Source of the DNA: Ornithodoros turicata
Taxonomy: Eukaryota; Arthropoda; Arachnida; Ixodida; Argasidae
Direction of reading: 5' to 3'
Assembly: GCF_037126465.1 (NCBI RefSeq)
Contig: NC_088209.1
Coordinates: forward strand, 24,247,146-24,311,145
Length of the DNA stretch: 64,000 nucleotides
The position numbers were made by a program, and so were the translations under genes. Below the pieces are notes generated by a model, which did not search any database, was not told where the DNA came from, and worked only from the letters and a program-made list of their open reading frames with translations. Shown here piece after piece: positions 47,890 through 59,700 of this stretch; within the stretch, counting starts at the first letter, position 1, and the number at the start of each line of letters is the position of its first letter.

Positions 47890-48830
47890 TGCACTCGAGT
47901 GCCAAAGCGTCTCCTCCCGGAGGGACAGTAATACAAAAGGAACTGAATCACTTCCCAGCGCCATTCGTGATGTGTGCGCTTTCCTCCGTTTCACCTTCTC
48001 TAGAGGGCGCAGAGATACAGGTCGGCCTCCTATTGCTCTCCGCAAACGATTTGGCCAGTCAACGCGGGAAATCATTTGCGGAAACCAATTGGAGGCCTCT
48101 TGAGGAGGCATCCTTCGCGCTTGAATTATACGAACGACACGACGAACGAACCTCGTTCCTTTTATATTGCTGTTAAGGTTACATTATCTTTCATTTCGGA
48201 AGGAACAACCAACGAATGTCAAAAGTTGAGTCTAATCCAGAAGCAGAAGCGCTAGGAATACGAAAAACATTGAAGCCTCACTTGGTTTATTGAGGTGCAA
48301 GCTTTCATGTAATGTAGACTACACTGCCTCAGTTGCCGGCAGGTACATCCTCAGGTACTTCCTCAGCTGAGGGAGTCTATTACACGATAGCATGTGCCCA
48401 ATCAACCAATTGAGGTTTCAATGTCTTTCGTATGCGTAGTGCTTAGGATTAGACCCAACTTTTGACATTCCTTGGTTGTTCCTTCTGAAATGAAAGATAC
48501 TGGTACCTTGATAGCAATACAAAAAGAAATAGGTTCGTCGGTTGTGTAGGTCGTATAATTTAAGCGCGAAGGATGCCTCAAGAATCCTCTTCCCATTGGT
48601 TTCTGCAGATGATTTCCCGCCTTGGTGGTGGTGGTGATGGTGGTGGTGGTGATGAAAGGGCTCGCCGTTGTCGACCTCACAGAGGTAGGCAGCGTCACGA
48701 CTAACGCCGTGGGGGAATGTGCGTCCTAGGCCAGCTTCTAAGGGAACCGTGCCGACATTTCCCGCTTTCACTGGGCAAATCGCTTGCGGAGACCAATAGG
48801 AGGCCGTCCCATGTCAGCTTGTTCAGAGTT
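47890..48830. repeat. Diverged inverted pair of a repeat of about 350 bp
   Basis: 48063-48290 and 48405-48630 are inverted copies (TCCTTCGCGCTT, GGAACAACCAA, AATGTCAAAAGTTG). A third partial copy lies at 48770-48820. A (GGT)n run is at 48624-48652 and a SINE-core fragment (complement GTCGGCACGGTTCCCTTAGA) at 48730-48755. Confidence 0.6.
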
Positions 48831-49825
48831 CTTTCTTTTTTTTTTCGTATTCTAGGTGGAGAAATCTTTGCACTTTAGTGCCCCTTTAAGATCTTGATGA
48901 ATAACCTGGATGCCAGGTGAGAAAAATACAGCGGCAACACATAGTTAATACCGAGTTTTGTGCTTAGGGTGCTCTCTTGTTGTCCATTTTCGAGGTCATT
49001 TGGTCCTTCCAGTCACACGGAGATGATTTAACGCTTGCAGCGTCACTTGCGGATTTTGTGCTGCGGAGCAGTCGTTGCGACGCACTGAACCGATGGACAG
49101 GTGCAAGGTAGCCGTGTTGCGGGTGGAACCACCGTAGGAACTATACAGCGACTTCTTGCCACGTTGAAATGAGAGAAGTTGACCAACGTCTGCCTGCGTG
49201 CAAAACGAAAAAAACAAAAAAATAAAAAATATGCTCAGGGCTTTTGTTTCGAGCAACTCTGAGAATGCCGCCTGGTAGCGACCCACCTCGCCGTCCTATA
49301 AACATGTTTTAGTAGCATACTAGCCGGCCCAGATGTATGACCTCTCTGTACTTTCCTTTCGTCAAACCAGCACACCATCTCTAAGTTAAGAAACCTACAA
49401 TTGTTCGGTCTGTTTAGAAGGTATAGCGCAAGGAATTCATGTATGTCACTGTTTACAATAGCTTTTTCTTTGTTGGATGGGAAAACTATTATTGCGTCCA
49501 ATTTATTCACAAGGGGCGGCAGACTTTACACTCGCAGGGCTGTATTGCAGCGGAAGTCTGAGTATCTGGAGCAGGAGTCTCACACAGGTGAAACTGTAAG
49601 TGCAGTTTCACCCGTTCTGCCATACTACTACTACACACCGTACATTACTGCATACTGTTGTATTATTATACACTCAGAACAAATACTGATCTTGTCAGAG
49701 TAGCCCGTACCTGAATTATCACAAAGAATGAATGTATTACAATCCTCCCCTGCTCATGGTTCACACTCAAGAACGTGGAGTGCAATCACTGGATGACGGG
49801 ACATTTTCATTGGCCGTTGGAGAAG

Positions 49826-49924
49826 AATACGCATTTCGTAGCTGATTACATTCCGGGCCACTTGTAGCGGACGATATGTCTGCTACAAGTGGCCCGGAAT
49901 GTAATCAGCTACGAGATGCGTATT
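49826..49924. repeat. 43-bp-arm near-perfect hairpin
   Basis: AATACGCATTTCGTAGCTGA at the left is inverted at the right with one mismatch over 43 bp; the loop is 13 bp. No terminal motif. Confidence 0.85.
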
Positions 49925-50289
49925 ATTTTCTGTTATTTGCATCAACCCGCCAGGCCAACGGGTCATTGCTAGACGTTTCAGTATCTTCTGTAGTTTCTGG
50001 AGGCACGCACAAAAACAGGGGGTAGACAGTGTGCTAGACCAACGTTTCGAAATCAAGTACGAAGTGATTTATTCGAAAGCGCAGTGCTCTCAACGTGACG
50101 CTGCGCATGTTTATGAATATTTATTAGGTTAATTGCACGAGTACTTGAATATTTTAAGCTTGAAGTAAGCCTAGTGCCTGTCTTGTTAGAGGAACAGAAA
50201 ACAGTAATAGTAAAGGCCGGATGTCGAAGGAGGTGCACCAATAATTTTCACATCCCCAATATACCCCTCTTTTCCTTCACCGATAATAA

Positions 50290-50470
50290 AACGGGGTGGG
50301 GATTATATGTTTATTATAAAAAAAAAAGGAAGGCAAAGGTTAGCCTGCGCTACGGTGGCTTGCTATTCCCAGCAAAGAAAAAAAAGAGGAAAAACATACA
50401 AACAAAAACGAAAAACAAACACAAAAGCAAACAAAGAAAGAAAAAGCAAAGGGCAGAATAAAAGGGCATA
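50290..50470 (-). repeat. LINE family A 3' end
   Basis: Minus strand: GGGAATAGCAAGCCACC, GGCTAACCTTTGCC, ATAATAAACATATAATCCCC and ACCCC. The A-rich plus-strand sequence to 50470 is its T-rich 3' UTR. Confidence 0.7.
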
Positions 50471-50474
50471 CTTC

Positions 50475-53385
50475 AAAAAGCGTGGAGTGTGAAGAAATCC
50501 GGATCCTGCGGGAATTTCTACGTTAGTGGTCTAGTCGGTATATACGTATGCGTGAAGTGTGGCTGTGGGCACGTTGCTCTGGGGAACCTCGTTTTCTAAC
50601 AAGGGATTCAGATTATGTAAATCCAATCCAGTGTAAATAATCACAACCAATTTTTCAGTCGAATTTTGCCTGATATGTGTACATACGAGTAGTAGATTGT
50701 ACATATTTTTAGCAGTTCGACATTCTTGTAACCATAGTTTGCACGCAGAACATCTACGTTGTTATTGTGTTAGCTAAAACCAAAGTGTAAGCTGAGCAGT
50801 TGCTCGTGTACTTGGATAATTATGTTAATAAAATATTCTGAACTAGGAATCCGGATTTCGCGAACTGTCAGAACTGAGACTATAAGCAGCATCAATAAAC
50901 AAGGAGGCGAGGTCTAAATTATGCACCCCAACGCTCTTCGGTATGATTAACTGAAATCCTTTCTGTTACAAGAGTTAAATGCTTCAAAAGACCACCAAAG
51001 AGTTGAGATTCTGTCCTCGGGGATCAAGAAGGAAGAAGATTCAGGAAGGGAAGGGAAGGGAAGTGGTGCTTGTCAGCTAGATCAACAAGAAAGCGTTAGA
51101 AAGCTCACTAGCTCTCACCCAACTTAATGTAATGTTCGCATAATACACAGGGTGGCTTTTTGTTGCCTTGCAGACTTTTTATAGAAAAGCTATGCGAGCA
51201 GCAGAGGTACCGTTTTTGCAGGTGGGCTTTACGGCAGGACGGATGTTCACGCGGAGAGGGCGGAGAGAGTATGTCACTCTCATACCGTATGTCATACCGT
51301 ATGACTAATTACTAGGGATGGGCCGAACGAATCCTTGAGTCCTACGCAGAGATTCGAAACTCCGGAATCCGAATCCCAGTGCTCCAATTGTCTCCCATTC
51401 TCCTGTCTCCCATTTGCTCGAAAGCCCCTCATTAGAGAGTTAATTAATGAATTTTAGGTAATTAGTAATCTATTGTAGTTTACATGTTCTCCTCGACAGA
51501 AAGCACCTGAAGAAAGTACATGAGTGTACTTGACCCCGTAAACTGCATCATTCGTCAGTACCAACACCCTCACCTCTCAGACTCATACACGGTACCCTCA
51601 TTTTTTATTTAAGAAAAATCTCTCCTTAACCTACCTATCCATCTTTCACATTTTGTTCGTTTATTCCCTCATTCCTGTGTTATTATTTCTTTTATTGTCC
51701 TCGTTTTTATTATTTTTTTTGTGTGTGGAGTAGCTAGCCCACATACCGTTTGGCTTGCCTTTCATCCCCCTTTGCTCTTTGTTCTAAGAAATATATCCCT
51801 CCCTGCGAAGTTCGCAGGCGCTGCATGCTCTTCAGCGGTTTCTCCGCACACCGCGTCTTGCAGACGACGCATCTCAACCGAAACCGTGTGCTTGTGGGTA
51901 CTTCTAGAACACGAGTGATTTTACGTAGGAGTAGCTAATCCTCATGACCAACGAACATGTTTCTCAACGGGGGTGGGGAATATATGTTTATTATAAAAAA
52001 GGAGGGAAAAGTTAGCCTGCGCTAACGGGATCTGCGCTAATTCCCGCCTATTTCCGCGTATAGTATCTTATTAATTTATTTATTTTAGCGTAGTGCGTAC
52101 TGGTTGCATTGTCTGCGAGGTTCAGCGGAAGACTAGAATTAGGGCCTCGCGGTTACTTAATTACACGGTACAATTCACATAAATTGATAAAAGTAAGTCA
52201 TCAATGAATGTAGTATTTACTTAAATACCACGTAGAAAAAAAAAAAAAAGAGGGAACGAACCACAAGCAAAAATAAAGTACATAAGATGAAATACGTGGT
52301 GCATTCAATTTATACCGTAGATACAAAGTTGATGTGTACTACGTATGAATGCTATGAAAACAAACTATGTAGATGCACTGAGGGGTCTAAATTATAGTGA
52401 ACATGGACGTGTATGAAGTAAATGATGGATCAGAATAAAGGTAACGGTCGGATGTCTTCGATGGGATACCCCGTTTGAACTGTGGCAATTATTGCGACCT
52501 TTTTGCGATGTGGTGACCCTTTTTGTGATGGGTCAATGATCATGGCCACGTTGCCGTGTGCATCATTTTCCACCGTGCTGTCTTCCAATGTTTTACGGTG
52601 CTATCCTGAAGTGTGCCCACGATTATTGTGACGTCAGCGTCTGGGGCAAAGGCACTACGTCTACGACCTTATGCGTTTACTGGCGAAGTTTCTAATTATA
52701 TTACCACTGGTAATACAATTATGAAGTCGTCGCTTCTGCATCACCGTCTTTATTACGAGTGGAGAGAACTGCCTGCAGTGAAAATTAGGCGAGCTGTTGC
52801 CACTGGTCGTCTCTCGAGCTTTCTTGCTGCGCGGGTACTTAATTGAAATTAAAACACGCTTGCATGACTTACGGCCTAATTAAAAGTAATCCGAGAGGTA
52901 TGTCTTTAGTGTCTGCTAAAGCTGGAATCTTCTTTGATGTCGAAACAGCACGTGTTTCAGATAATGAGCTTCCAGGGTTCGGGAAGTTGCTGCAAGCTAT
53001 CTATCCATCTTTCTATCTATCCATCGTATCTGCCTTGGGATGTGATGTGATGCGATAGAAAAAGAAACAAATGGGGATCTGCCTTGGCAGTGACTATTCG
53101 TGTCGTGCGCCCATGCGCAAAGAAATACCTTCGTGAACAAAACAGGCCTTCCCATATCGACTCAAAGGACAGGGCTCGTCGACTCAAAGGACAAGGCTCG
53201 TCTGTCGCGTGTCTGTCGCGTGTCTGTCCCGTCCTGTTTTCGTCCCCCCGTTGCTCCTCAGACTCAAGGAGATGTGACCGTTCAATCCTACACACCAACT
53301 TGCTTTGCCTCCTCTTATGTTCATCGTCTGTCCCAACTTAGTTGAGAAACGTGCTCACTTGTTATCGCACAAATTTGCAGTCCAT
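50475..53385. other. Gene-free stretch
   Basis: AT-rich, with an approximate GGGAA tandem near 51040-51062, a family-A LINE end at 51967-52040, and (GT)n next to CATCATCATCCCATTTATG at 53441-53480 that resembles 19073-19102. No coding exon recognised. Confidence 0.35.
51967..52040 (-). repeat. LINE family A 3' end
   Basis: Minus strand: GGCTAACTTTTCCC, then ATAATAAACATATATTCCCC and ACCCCC. Only the last 70 bp are present. Confidence 0.65.
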
Positions 53386-53389
53386 ATAC

Positions 53390-54090
53390 CGTATTTTCCG
53401 GTGTATAACGCGCGCGTCACACAGTAACACATCACACATCACCACATCATCATCCCATTTATGTGTGTGTGTGTGTTATACAGTAAAAAAGTGCTCTGAA
53501 GAGGTCCTGCGCGTTATCTAACGGTGCGCGTTATACGCGGATATAGTTTCCTACAGGGTTCCTTTTCTGGTCTGTCACGTACAAATTCTAGCCTGTTCCA
53601 AGGTGTGCTGTGACTTCCGCACAAATCTCTTAGGGTCAGTTGACAAAGCCGCTTGTTTGTTTCCCCTTCTTCTTTGTTTTTCTTTTTGTTTGCCTTTATT
53701 TTTATTTTTTTCCTTCCTGGGAATAGCAAGCCGCCATAGCGGTGGCTAACCTTTCCCTCTTATTTTTTTATATAATAAACATATTGCCCCCCCCCCCCCC
53801 CCCGGCGAAAGGGCGCTGGAGTTCATAAAAATTCATGATGCTGCGTAAGGATGCTATTGAGCAGTCAATAATCCAGAATTCATTTCAGAAGGCTGGCGTG
53901 ATTGAGAAGAGACGCGAAACTACATATGTTTCAAATATAAAGCATATATTATACACCGCCTTGGTTTATTGTGTATAGTGGTGGCAGTACGGAAGCTTGT
54001 AGCAACATTGCGGTGCGCGTTATACACGGAACCTTTTCGTTCAAATTCGGCCTGCTTTTTGGGGTGCGCGTTATACACAGGAAAATACGG
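53390..54090. mobile_element. Tigger/pogo-like DNA transposon remnant
   Basis: Ends CCGTATTTTCCGGTGTATAA and its complement (TTATACACAGGAAAATACGG), flanked by TA (53388-53389 and 54091-54092). Internal words GGTGCGCGTTATACAC recur. At 53833-53910 a plus frame reads KDAIEQSIIQNSFQKAGVIE, like the end of a pogo/Tigger DDE transposase. A LINE tail is nested inside. Confidence 0.65.
53570..53803 (+). mobile_element. LINE family A 3' end nested in the Tigger-like element, C17 tail
   Basis: T-rich UTR, then GGGAATAGCAAGCCGCC, GGCTAACCTTTCCC, ATAATAAACATATTG and 17 C (53787-53803). The 5' boundary is approximate. Confidence 0.75.
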
Positions 54091-54094
54091 TAAT

Positions 54095-56455
54095 CCAGGA
54101 TTGCAGCTAAGTACAAACGAGTTTTTTTTTCTATCTCTTCTCGTACATTCTCAGCTCGACGTCGCAAAACGAGAGGCCCATTCGACGGTGCATGCACTGG
54201 GCCAATGAATGTGAGTCCACTTCTCCAGATCCAGAATTAGAATTACGCTTAGCTACGTGATCCAATAATCGGATTTGCTTACGACATGCTTTTACATGCA
54301 ATATCCTGTACGAGGTGCGCAAAATCGATTTGAAGACTAGGCGCGTGTGCAGACTAACGTGTGGACTAACCTCAGCGTTGGATCTTTGCTGATCCGTTGA
54401 GTGAACACCGGAGTTCTCCGTGATGGGACTTTCTTTGTGTGGACCTGACCCAATCCGATCTTGTTACGCTGCGTTTCAGTACCAAATGCATCACGTCCGC
54501 CTGCACAGAAAACGAACGACCTGAATACGGGAAGATGATTTGCTGAGCCGGATTGGTTTCTGGACGTGGGGTCAATCTTGTTGTGGGAGACATGCATAGT
54601 AAGTCGTCCCGAGTTTGATATAGCAAGGAATATAAGCCACGATGGCCGCGATTTCTCCGCTTTGCTTACAGTCCCAGTTATTATTGCTACAGTTATTATT
54701 ATTACAGCGCCCAGTGTTATTGGTAATAGAGCGCGGATAAATATGCGCTAAAAACTCCCGAAATATGCATGCAACTATGCACTGAAAATCTTCGGAATAT
54801 GCAGTAAATATATGCAATGTTTTTCATTGTTCTTAGTACGGAAGCAATGCACGAAATAGGGATAAAACGTTACGTTAGAGAACGTACGTTACGGGACGTT
54901 ATGGATAAAACGATGAAAGAATACTTGCGCCACAGATATAAATCATGGAGCCGAAGGCTTTGCGTTCATGATTGATAAAATAGCGTAAACGCAGGCTAGC
55001 TGGTGGACGAAACCCATGACGTCACAAGTCTCAGCATGGGCAACACGAAAAACACGAACATACGTGTATGTTCGTGTTTTTCATGCTTTTTATGTTTTTC
55101 ATGCTTTGCGTTTGGCACTGCATCATGCCGATTAGAATGCGAATGCCGCTCGAAGGTGAAGTACGGCCCATCGGTCATGCACGCAGTGGAGAGTGAAGCA
55201 GCCATGGTATACGGGCTGAACACCGCACCGCACCCCACCGACACATGGAAAATATTCGATTCCGTCCAGAATTTTTTTCAGTTGAGCAACTTTTCTGTAC
55301 TTGATTTCCTTCTTCTACTTCCAGTTCTTATTTCTATCCCCATCTAAATATAGTTAGCTAAACTATAGCAGGGGTACTGTGGTAGCCAGTTCAACGCTGT
55401 CGTGACTTATGTTCCTATCTTTTTCCTTGTTCCTATCATCATCATCATCTCAAGCCGCATGTCCAGCACATTTCACATAAACATGTCAATGTTATGTAGA
55501 TTACTTTGATATCCTCACCGCATCCGGACTGACGTCTCCGTATTTTTATTTTTATTTTTTTCAAACTGGAGCTTGATATCATACATAGAATCCCATTCCG
55601 CGCGTGGCATAGAAAAGCGTCACAGACGGAGATATAGAGGAATGTGTAAGAAGAAGAAGAAGAAGAAAAATGGTGCAGAGGTCTCTTGTATATGTACTTC
55701 CCCAACGAATCTGCTTATGGTAAATGCATTCTACTGTGCTGTATTGGAGAGTGAATCACGAAAGACAAAGCCAGTGCGCATGGGATTAGATTTGTTCACT
55801 CGTGGAAACTTTCATTTCCCTTCCGTTCGCCAGCACTTACTTAGCAAACGCCCGGCTATTTGCGCTTCGGGAGTCTTTGAACAGGCCGTACCGAGAATGG
55901 GCTCGCTATGCATGAGTAAAGCGATGTACTGTGCACGGGCTCATCAATTAATTTGCTGATGTTTTGCTCGCTTTTTCGGCATTCTTCATTATGAATTTCA
56001 ATGTATTACACAAAATATGTATCAAAGGATGCTCGAATGGCACGCTTTACTGTCATCGTACCCTATTGCAACAGCGGTGCAAATTATGTCTGCTCGCTAA
56101 GTCATAGTGCCAGCTTGCCTCAACTCTGCACACTGTCATGATTCAGTAAAAACAAGCTTTACAGGAGGCCGCCTCGGACCGAACGGACGGACGGACACAC
56201 ACGCACACAAACATACACTTCGTACAACTGACTGACATCTGTACTGCGTGATCTGCGCATTGCCCACGTCACCGAGATGAACAATGCCTGATCGCTTACA
56301 CGATGTGACGTAGTCATGATTTCGCCAATCAGGATCGTACTTTTGGTGTCCGAGTCTATGGACAGCCACTTGCAGCCACAGAAAGCTTGTGTTTGAAATT
56401 GTCGACGATTGGATGAAGCAGACGACATTCCGGCTTTACATACCCACGTGACGAC
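54095..56455. other. Gene-free stretch
   Basis: Contains an AACACGAACATACGTGTATG palindrome at about 55045-55082, a possible family-B LINE end near 55527-55565, and (AAG)n at 55650-55668. No gene recognised. Confidence 0.35.
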
Positions 56456-56459
56456 CACG

Positions 56460-56650
56460 ACGACCAGCTCGCGTGGCTCAGTGGTTAGCGTGCTGGCCAT
56501 GACGCGTCGAGACTGGGAGGTACCCGGTTTCAAATCCCGGTGCCAGCTGTACTGTCTGGGTTTTCCTCAGACGCTGTCAGACATATACCGGCACAGTTCC
56601 CTTAGAAGTTGGTCCAGAACGCACATCCCTCAGAGCGTTAGTCGTGACGA
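56460..56650 (+). repeat. SINE family 2, tRNA-like head
   Basis: Head GCTCGCGTGGCTCAGTGGTT (A box) and CCCGGTTTCAAATCCCGGTG (B box), then a core with CGGCACAGTTCCCTTAGAAG, related to the core of SINE family 1 and to 48730-48755. A different tRNA head on a shared core. Confidence 0.7.
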
Positions 56651-57257
56651 GGGGAGTCATTGAGCCCGTCTTCTGTATTTTGATGCGCCGTAGGGGATTG
56701 CACAGTTAGCGCGACGTCAACGCTTTCGACGGAAGTACGGGTGGATTGGCTTCCGGTGGGGCAACTACTATATCCCCTGCTTCCACGGCACGAAGTGTGC
56801 GTGCGGTGACAGTGGCGGAGAAACAAAGGCAGACGACAGCAGATGACCACACCAAATCACAGGTCATGATAGAACACACATACGGACACGAATAGCATTC
56901 CATCTTCTGTGTATTTGGTCATGTCCAATTCGAACAAACATGTTGTACACCTTCTGGTCAGGATATTTAGTGTGTCAAAGTACACTTCTAGCACCAAATC
57001 ACAACACAATTGAACAGTGTTGAAAATTGCAAATAGCCAGGTTGTTAAAGGGAGCAACGCCAAGCGCGGGACCAGCCTACTGTACAGGAGGGTAAATTAC
57101 AGCTGCGCGAATTCCCTCCCCCTCCCCCCCCCCCAAAAAAAAGGAAAAGAAAGAAAAAAGGGGGAGGTTCCAGGTGAACTGAAAGCCTGGACACAGCGGG
57201 GCAGTGTGCCGGATATGGCTTGCCGAGGGACGAAAGTTTGTTGAGCATTTTAAATAC

Positions 57258-57414
57258 TATTAAACGGTAGGAACAACTTATTTATTTACACATGGTAAAC
57301 AAGACTTTCGTGCACGAGACTGCACTTCTTCAGGTTACCTGAAGAAGTGCAGTCTCGTGCACGAAGGTCTTGTTTATCATGTGTAAATAAATAAGTTGTT
57401 CCTACCGTTTAATA
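57258..57414. repeat. 78-bp-arm near-perfect palindrome
   Basis: Two inverted copies of one unit meet at CTTCAGGTTACCTGAAG with a 1-bp spacer and two mismatches per arm. Each arm carries the CTGAAGA-GTGCA-TGCAC-GAAA(G) unit also seen at 32800-32880. Confidence 0.85.
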
Positions 57415-58824
57415 TCACTCTTTTTTGATTTACTCACCATCGGCAACTTGACATCGCCTATTTTTTCTGCCTTCGTATCTTCATTTTAAATACCTTAGAA
57501 ATACTTGTCCCAAAAAGTATTGAGGACCAAAATTGCGGAAAAAGTATTTATTTTGAGTACGTACTCAAGATACGTACAAGTCTGGTTGCGGGATGAGTTC
57601 TAGAAATAGAAAGTGAAGTTGCATCACTAACATCAAAACTACGTGGACTGCGCGTACAGCACTCTCCTCAGAGGAGAGATGTGCAGTCGCTTTCTGGTTA
57701 CCGAAGCCTCTTCCAATTGGTTCACGACAGATCGACATCACATCCTAGTGTTGCGCATCGTCTGCTTTGTTTTTGCGCAGACGGGGTCTAGATAGGATGG
57801 AACTGCGAGGTTCCATCCTAGCTAGATCTCCGCCTACCACCTATATTTACACCGTGCACCACCTACAGGCCCCGTGCACTTCCACGTACCGTGAACCGTG
57901 CAAAACGATCCATTCGTTCCATACTGCCTACCGTCTTCTTCACTTCCCGTTTTGAGCAAGATGAATTTTTTTTTTGCTTACTTCGGAAACAAGGCACACA
58001 GTCTTTTCAGTTTGGAACATCATTCTCGAAACCCCGAAGCTTCGTACTTCATGTTGACTACCATCTTCCTAACTTCCTTCTCTCGAGTAGATTTACGACG
58101 AAGGGAAATCGAACACTTTTCTAGCAGAACAGTGAAACACTATGCCGCAACTTCTGAGGTGAGCCTTTCAAAGTTAACATAGCTCGTTTTTCTTTTTCGT
58201 GTTTTTTTTAAATCAGTTTTTATCGAGCGTTGTAGGGATTAAAAAAAAAAGACCGTGCATCGTCTTTTGTGCAACATATTAGAGACTTTTGATTAACAAC
58301 AACAACAACAACTTTATCGCGAGATGATGAATGGGGAGTTTAATCGCCAGGGGCGATACGATGATGATGATGACTGAAAGTAAAAAAAATGGGGATGGTA
58401 AGGGGCGATACAGATTTTTGATTAGATCGTAAGCTCGCTATGAAAAACTATACATCAAAGATTGTCGTGAAACAAGGCAACGTAATGTTCGCCACTGGAA
58501 AGCAATTAGAGACGATTGGCTCGCCGTGTTCTCGGAACAGTAATCGGGAACACATTCCGATCTACTAAAACCCGTTATTCAGTATCGTGCTTCATAACTC
58601 TACGCACCTGTACCCATAGCGCGTATTTTACTGACGAAAATGTCATCATTTTCTGTCGCCTCAACAACGCTCTTTCCTGATGATCTCACGACTCATGAGG
58701 CCGCCTAACGACACAGAAATTATACATACTTCCTGAGATTGAGGGCGTGGGGGAGGGGAGGGGGAGAGACAAACACATGACACAAATCTTACACGAATCT
58801 TCTTTTCCCCTCACGCGCAGGGTT
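57415..58824. other. Gene-free stretch
   Basis: Unique-looking sequence with a short TCTAGATAGGATGGAACTGC palindrome near 57787-57825 and a (AAC)n-tailed repeat end at 58298-58350. No gene recognised. Confidence 0.35.
58298..58350 (-). repeat. (GTT)n-tailed retroelement end
   Basis: Plus strand AACAACAACAACAACAACTT, then GATGATGAATGGGGAGTTTA; the same family as 16941 and 62036. Confidence 0.5.
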
Positions 58825-59043
58825 CTAAGTGTGGATATTCATCAGTACCACCAGCTCGCCTGCTTTTTCGCCATTCTCACAGAACACATTTACTAATGAA
58901 GTTCTAGTGGCCCGTTGAAACAAGGAGCCGTGCCAAAAACGGCCATGATGCTGTCCGGCCCGGCATGTCCTATACGATGCGCACCCCACGCTGTATAGAG
59001 TGTAGTTCTTTTTATGAGGTTGTCTACATCGCATATAGGTGGA
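58825..59043 (-). CDS. Possible last exon (C-tail) of the third GPCR
   Basis: Open 73-codon stretch ending in TAG. If the aaccaag acceptor at 59044 is used, it joins in phase 0 to the TM7 exon and gives STYMRCRQPHKK and a tail with QRATRTSLVN. The composition suits a receptor C-tail, but the acceptor is weak and there is no conserved motif. It could be chance. Confidence 0.3.
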   Translation of the reverse strand, partial: STYMRCRQPHKKNYTLYSVGCASYRTCRAGQHHGRFWHGSLFQRATRTSLVNVFCENGEKAGELVVLMNIHT

Positions 59044-59478
59044 CTTGGTTCGCATTTATCTATAGGAAATGAAATAACGCCCACATATGTGATCAGTGCG
59101 ACGCGGGAGCATGGTGAAGGTGAAAGCAGGTAGAGCTCTGGCTGTGGGGCCTCCCTTTCCCCCGTTCATGCATTGAGATAGGACGGTATGTGTCTGGTAT
59201 TTGTGGTAGGAAAATTTAATACGGCTGATAAAGGCATATTTTTTAGAATATTTGCACCCGTTTCAATGAATTTTGATTACCGCAGGTAACGTTTTTATTT
59301 TCAGTGAAAAGGAAAATATTTTACGTCGCATACACACACTCGTTGGTTCTGCCACTAGCCCTCTTAGACCCTTTCAATAGCCCTTTTTCAATTTTTCTTT
59401 TTGTGGAGTAGCAAGCCGAAGGGTCTCTTAAGGGCGTGAAATACAAGCAACGGATAGATGCGTTTTCGTGCTATTCAC

Positions 59479-59700
59479 CCTGAAATTGTCGCTCATGAAG
59501 CAGTAGATAATGGGGTTGACGAAGCTGTTCGCCATGGAGAGCCAGTGGCAGCCGAAGAAGCCAGCGATGTAGATGTACTCTCCAGTGTCTGAGCTAGGGA
59601 AGATGGCGTCGCGGTCGAAGTAGAGGATGAGGTTGAGTAAATGAATGGGCAGCCAGCAGGCAGCAAACATCAGCACCACTGTGGCGAGCATCTTCACCAC
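59479..59700 (-). CDS. Third GPCR: TM6-TM7 exon
   Basis: 222 nt in phase 0. TM6 has CWLP and TM7 has NPIIY; both hallmark motifs are intact. Confidence 0.9.

Noticed and set aside
48300..48380. Second hammerhead-like motif (CTGAGG, hairpin, GAAAGC on minus)
   Set aside because: The core residue after CTGAG is wrong (C instead of A) and the stem register is ambiguous.
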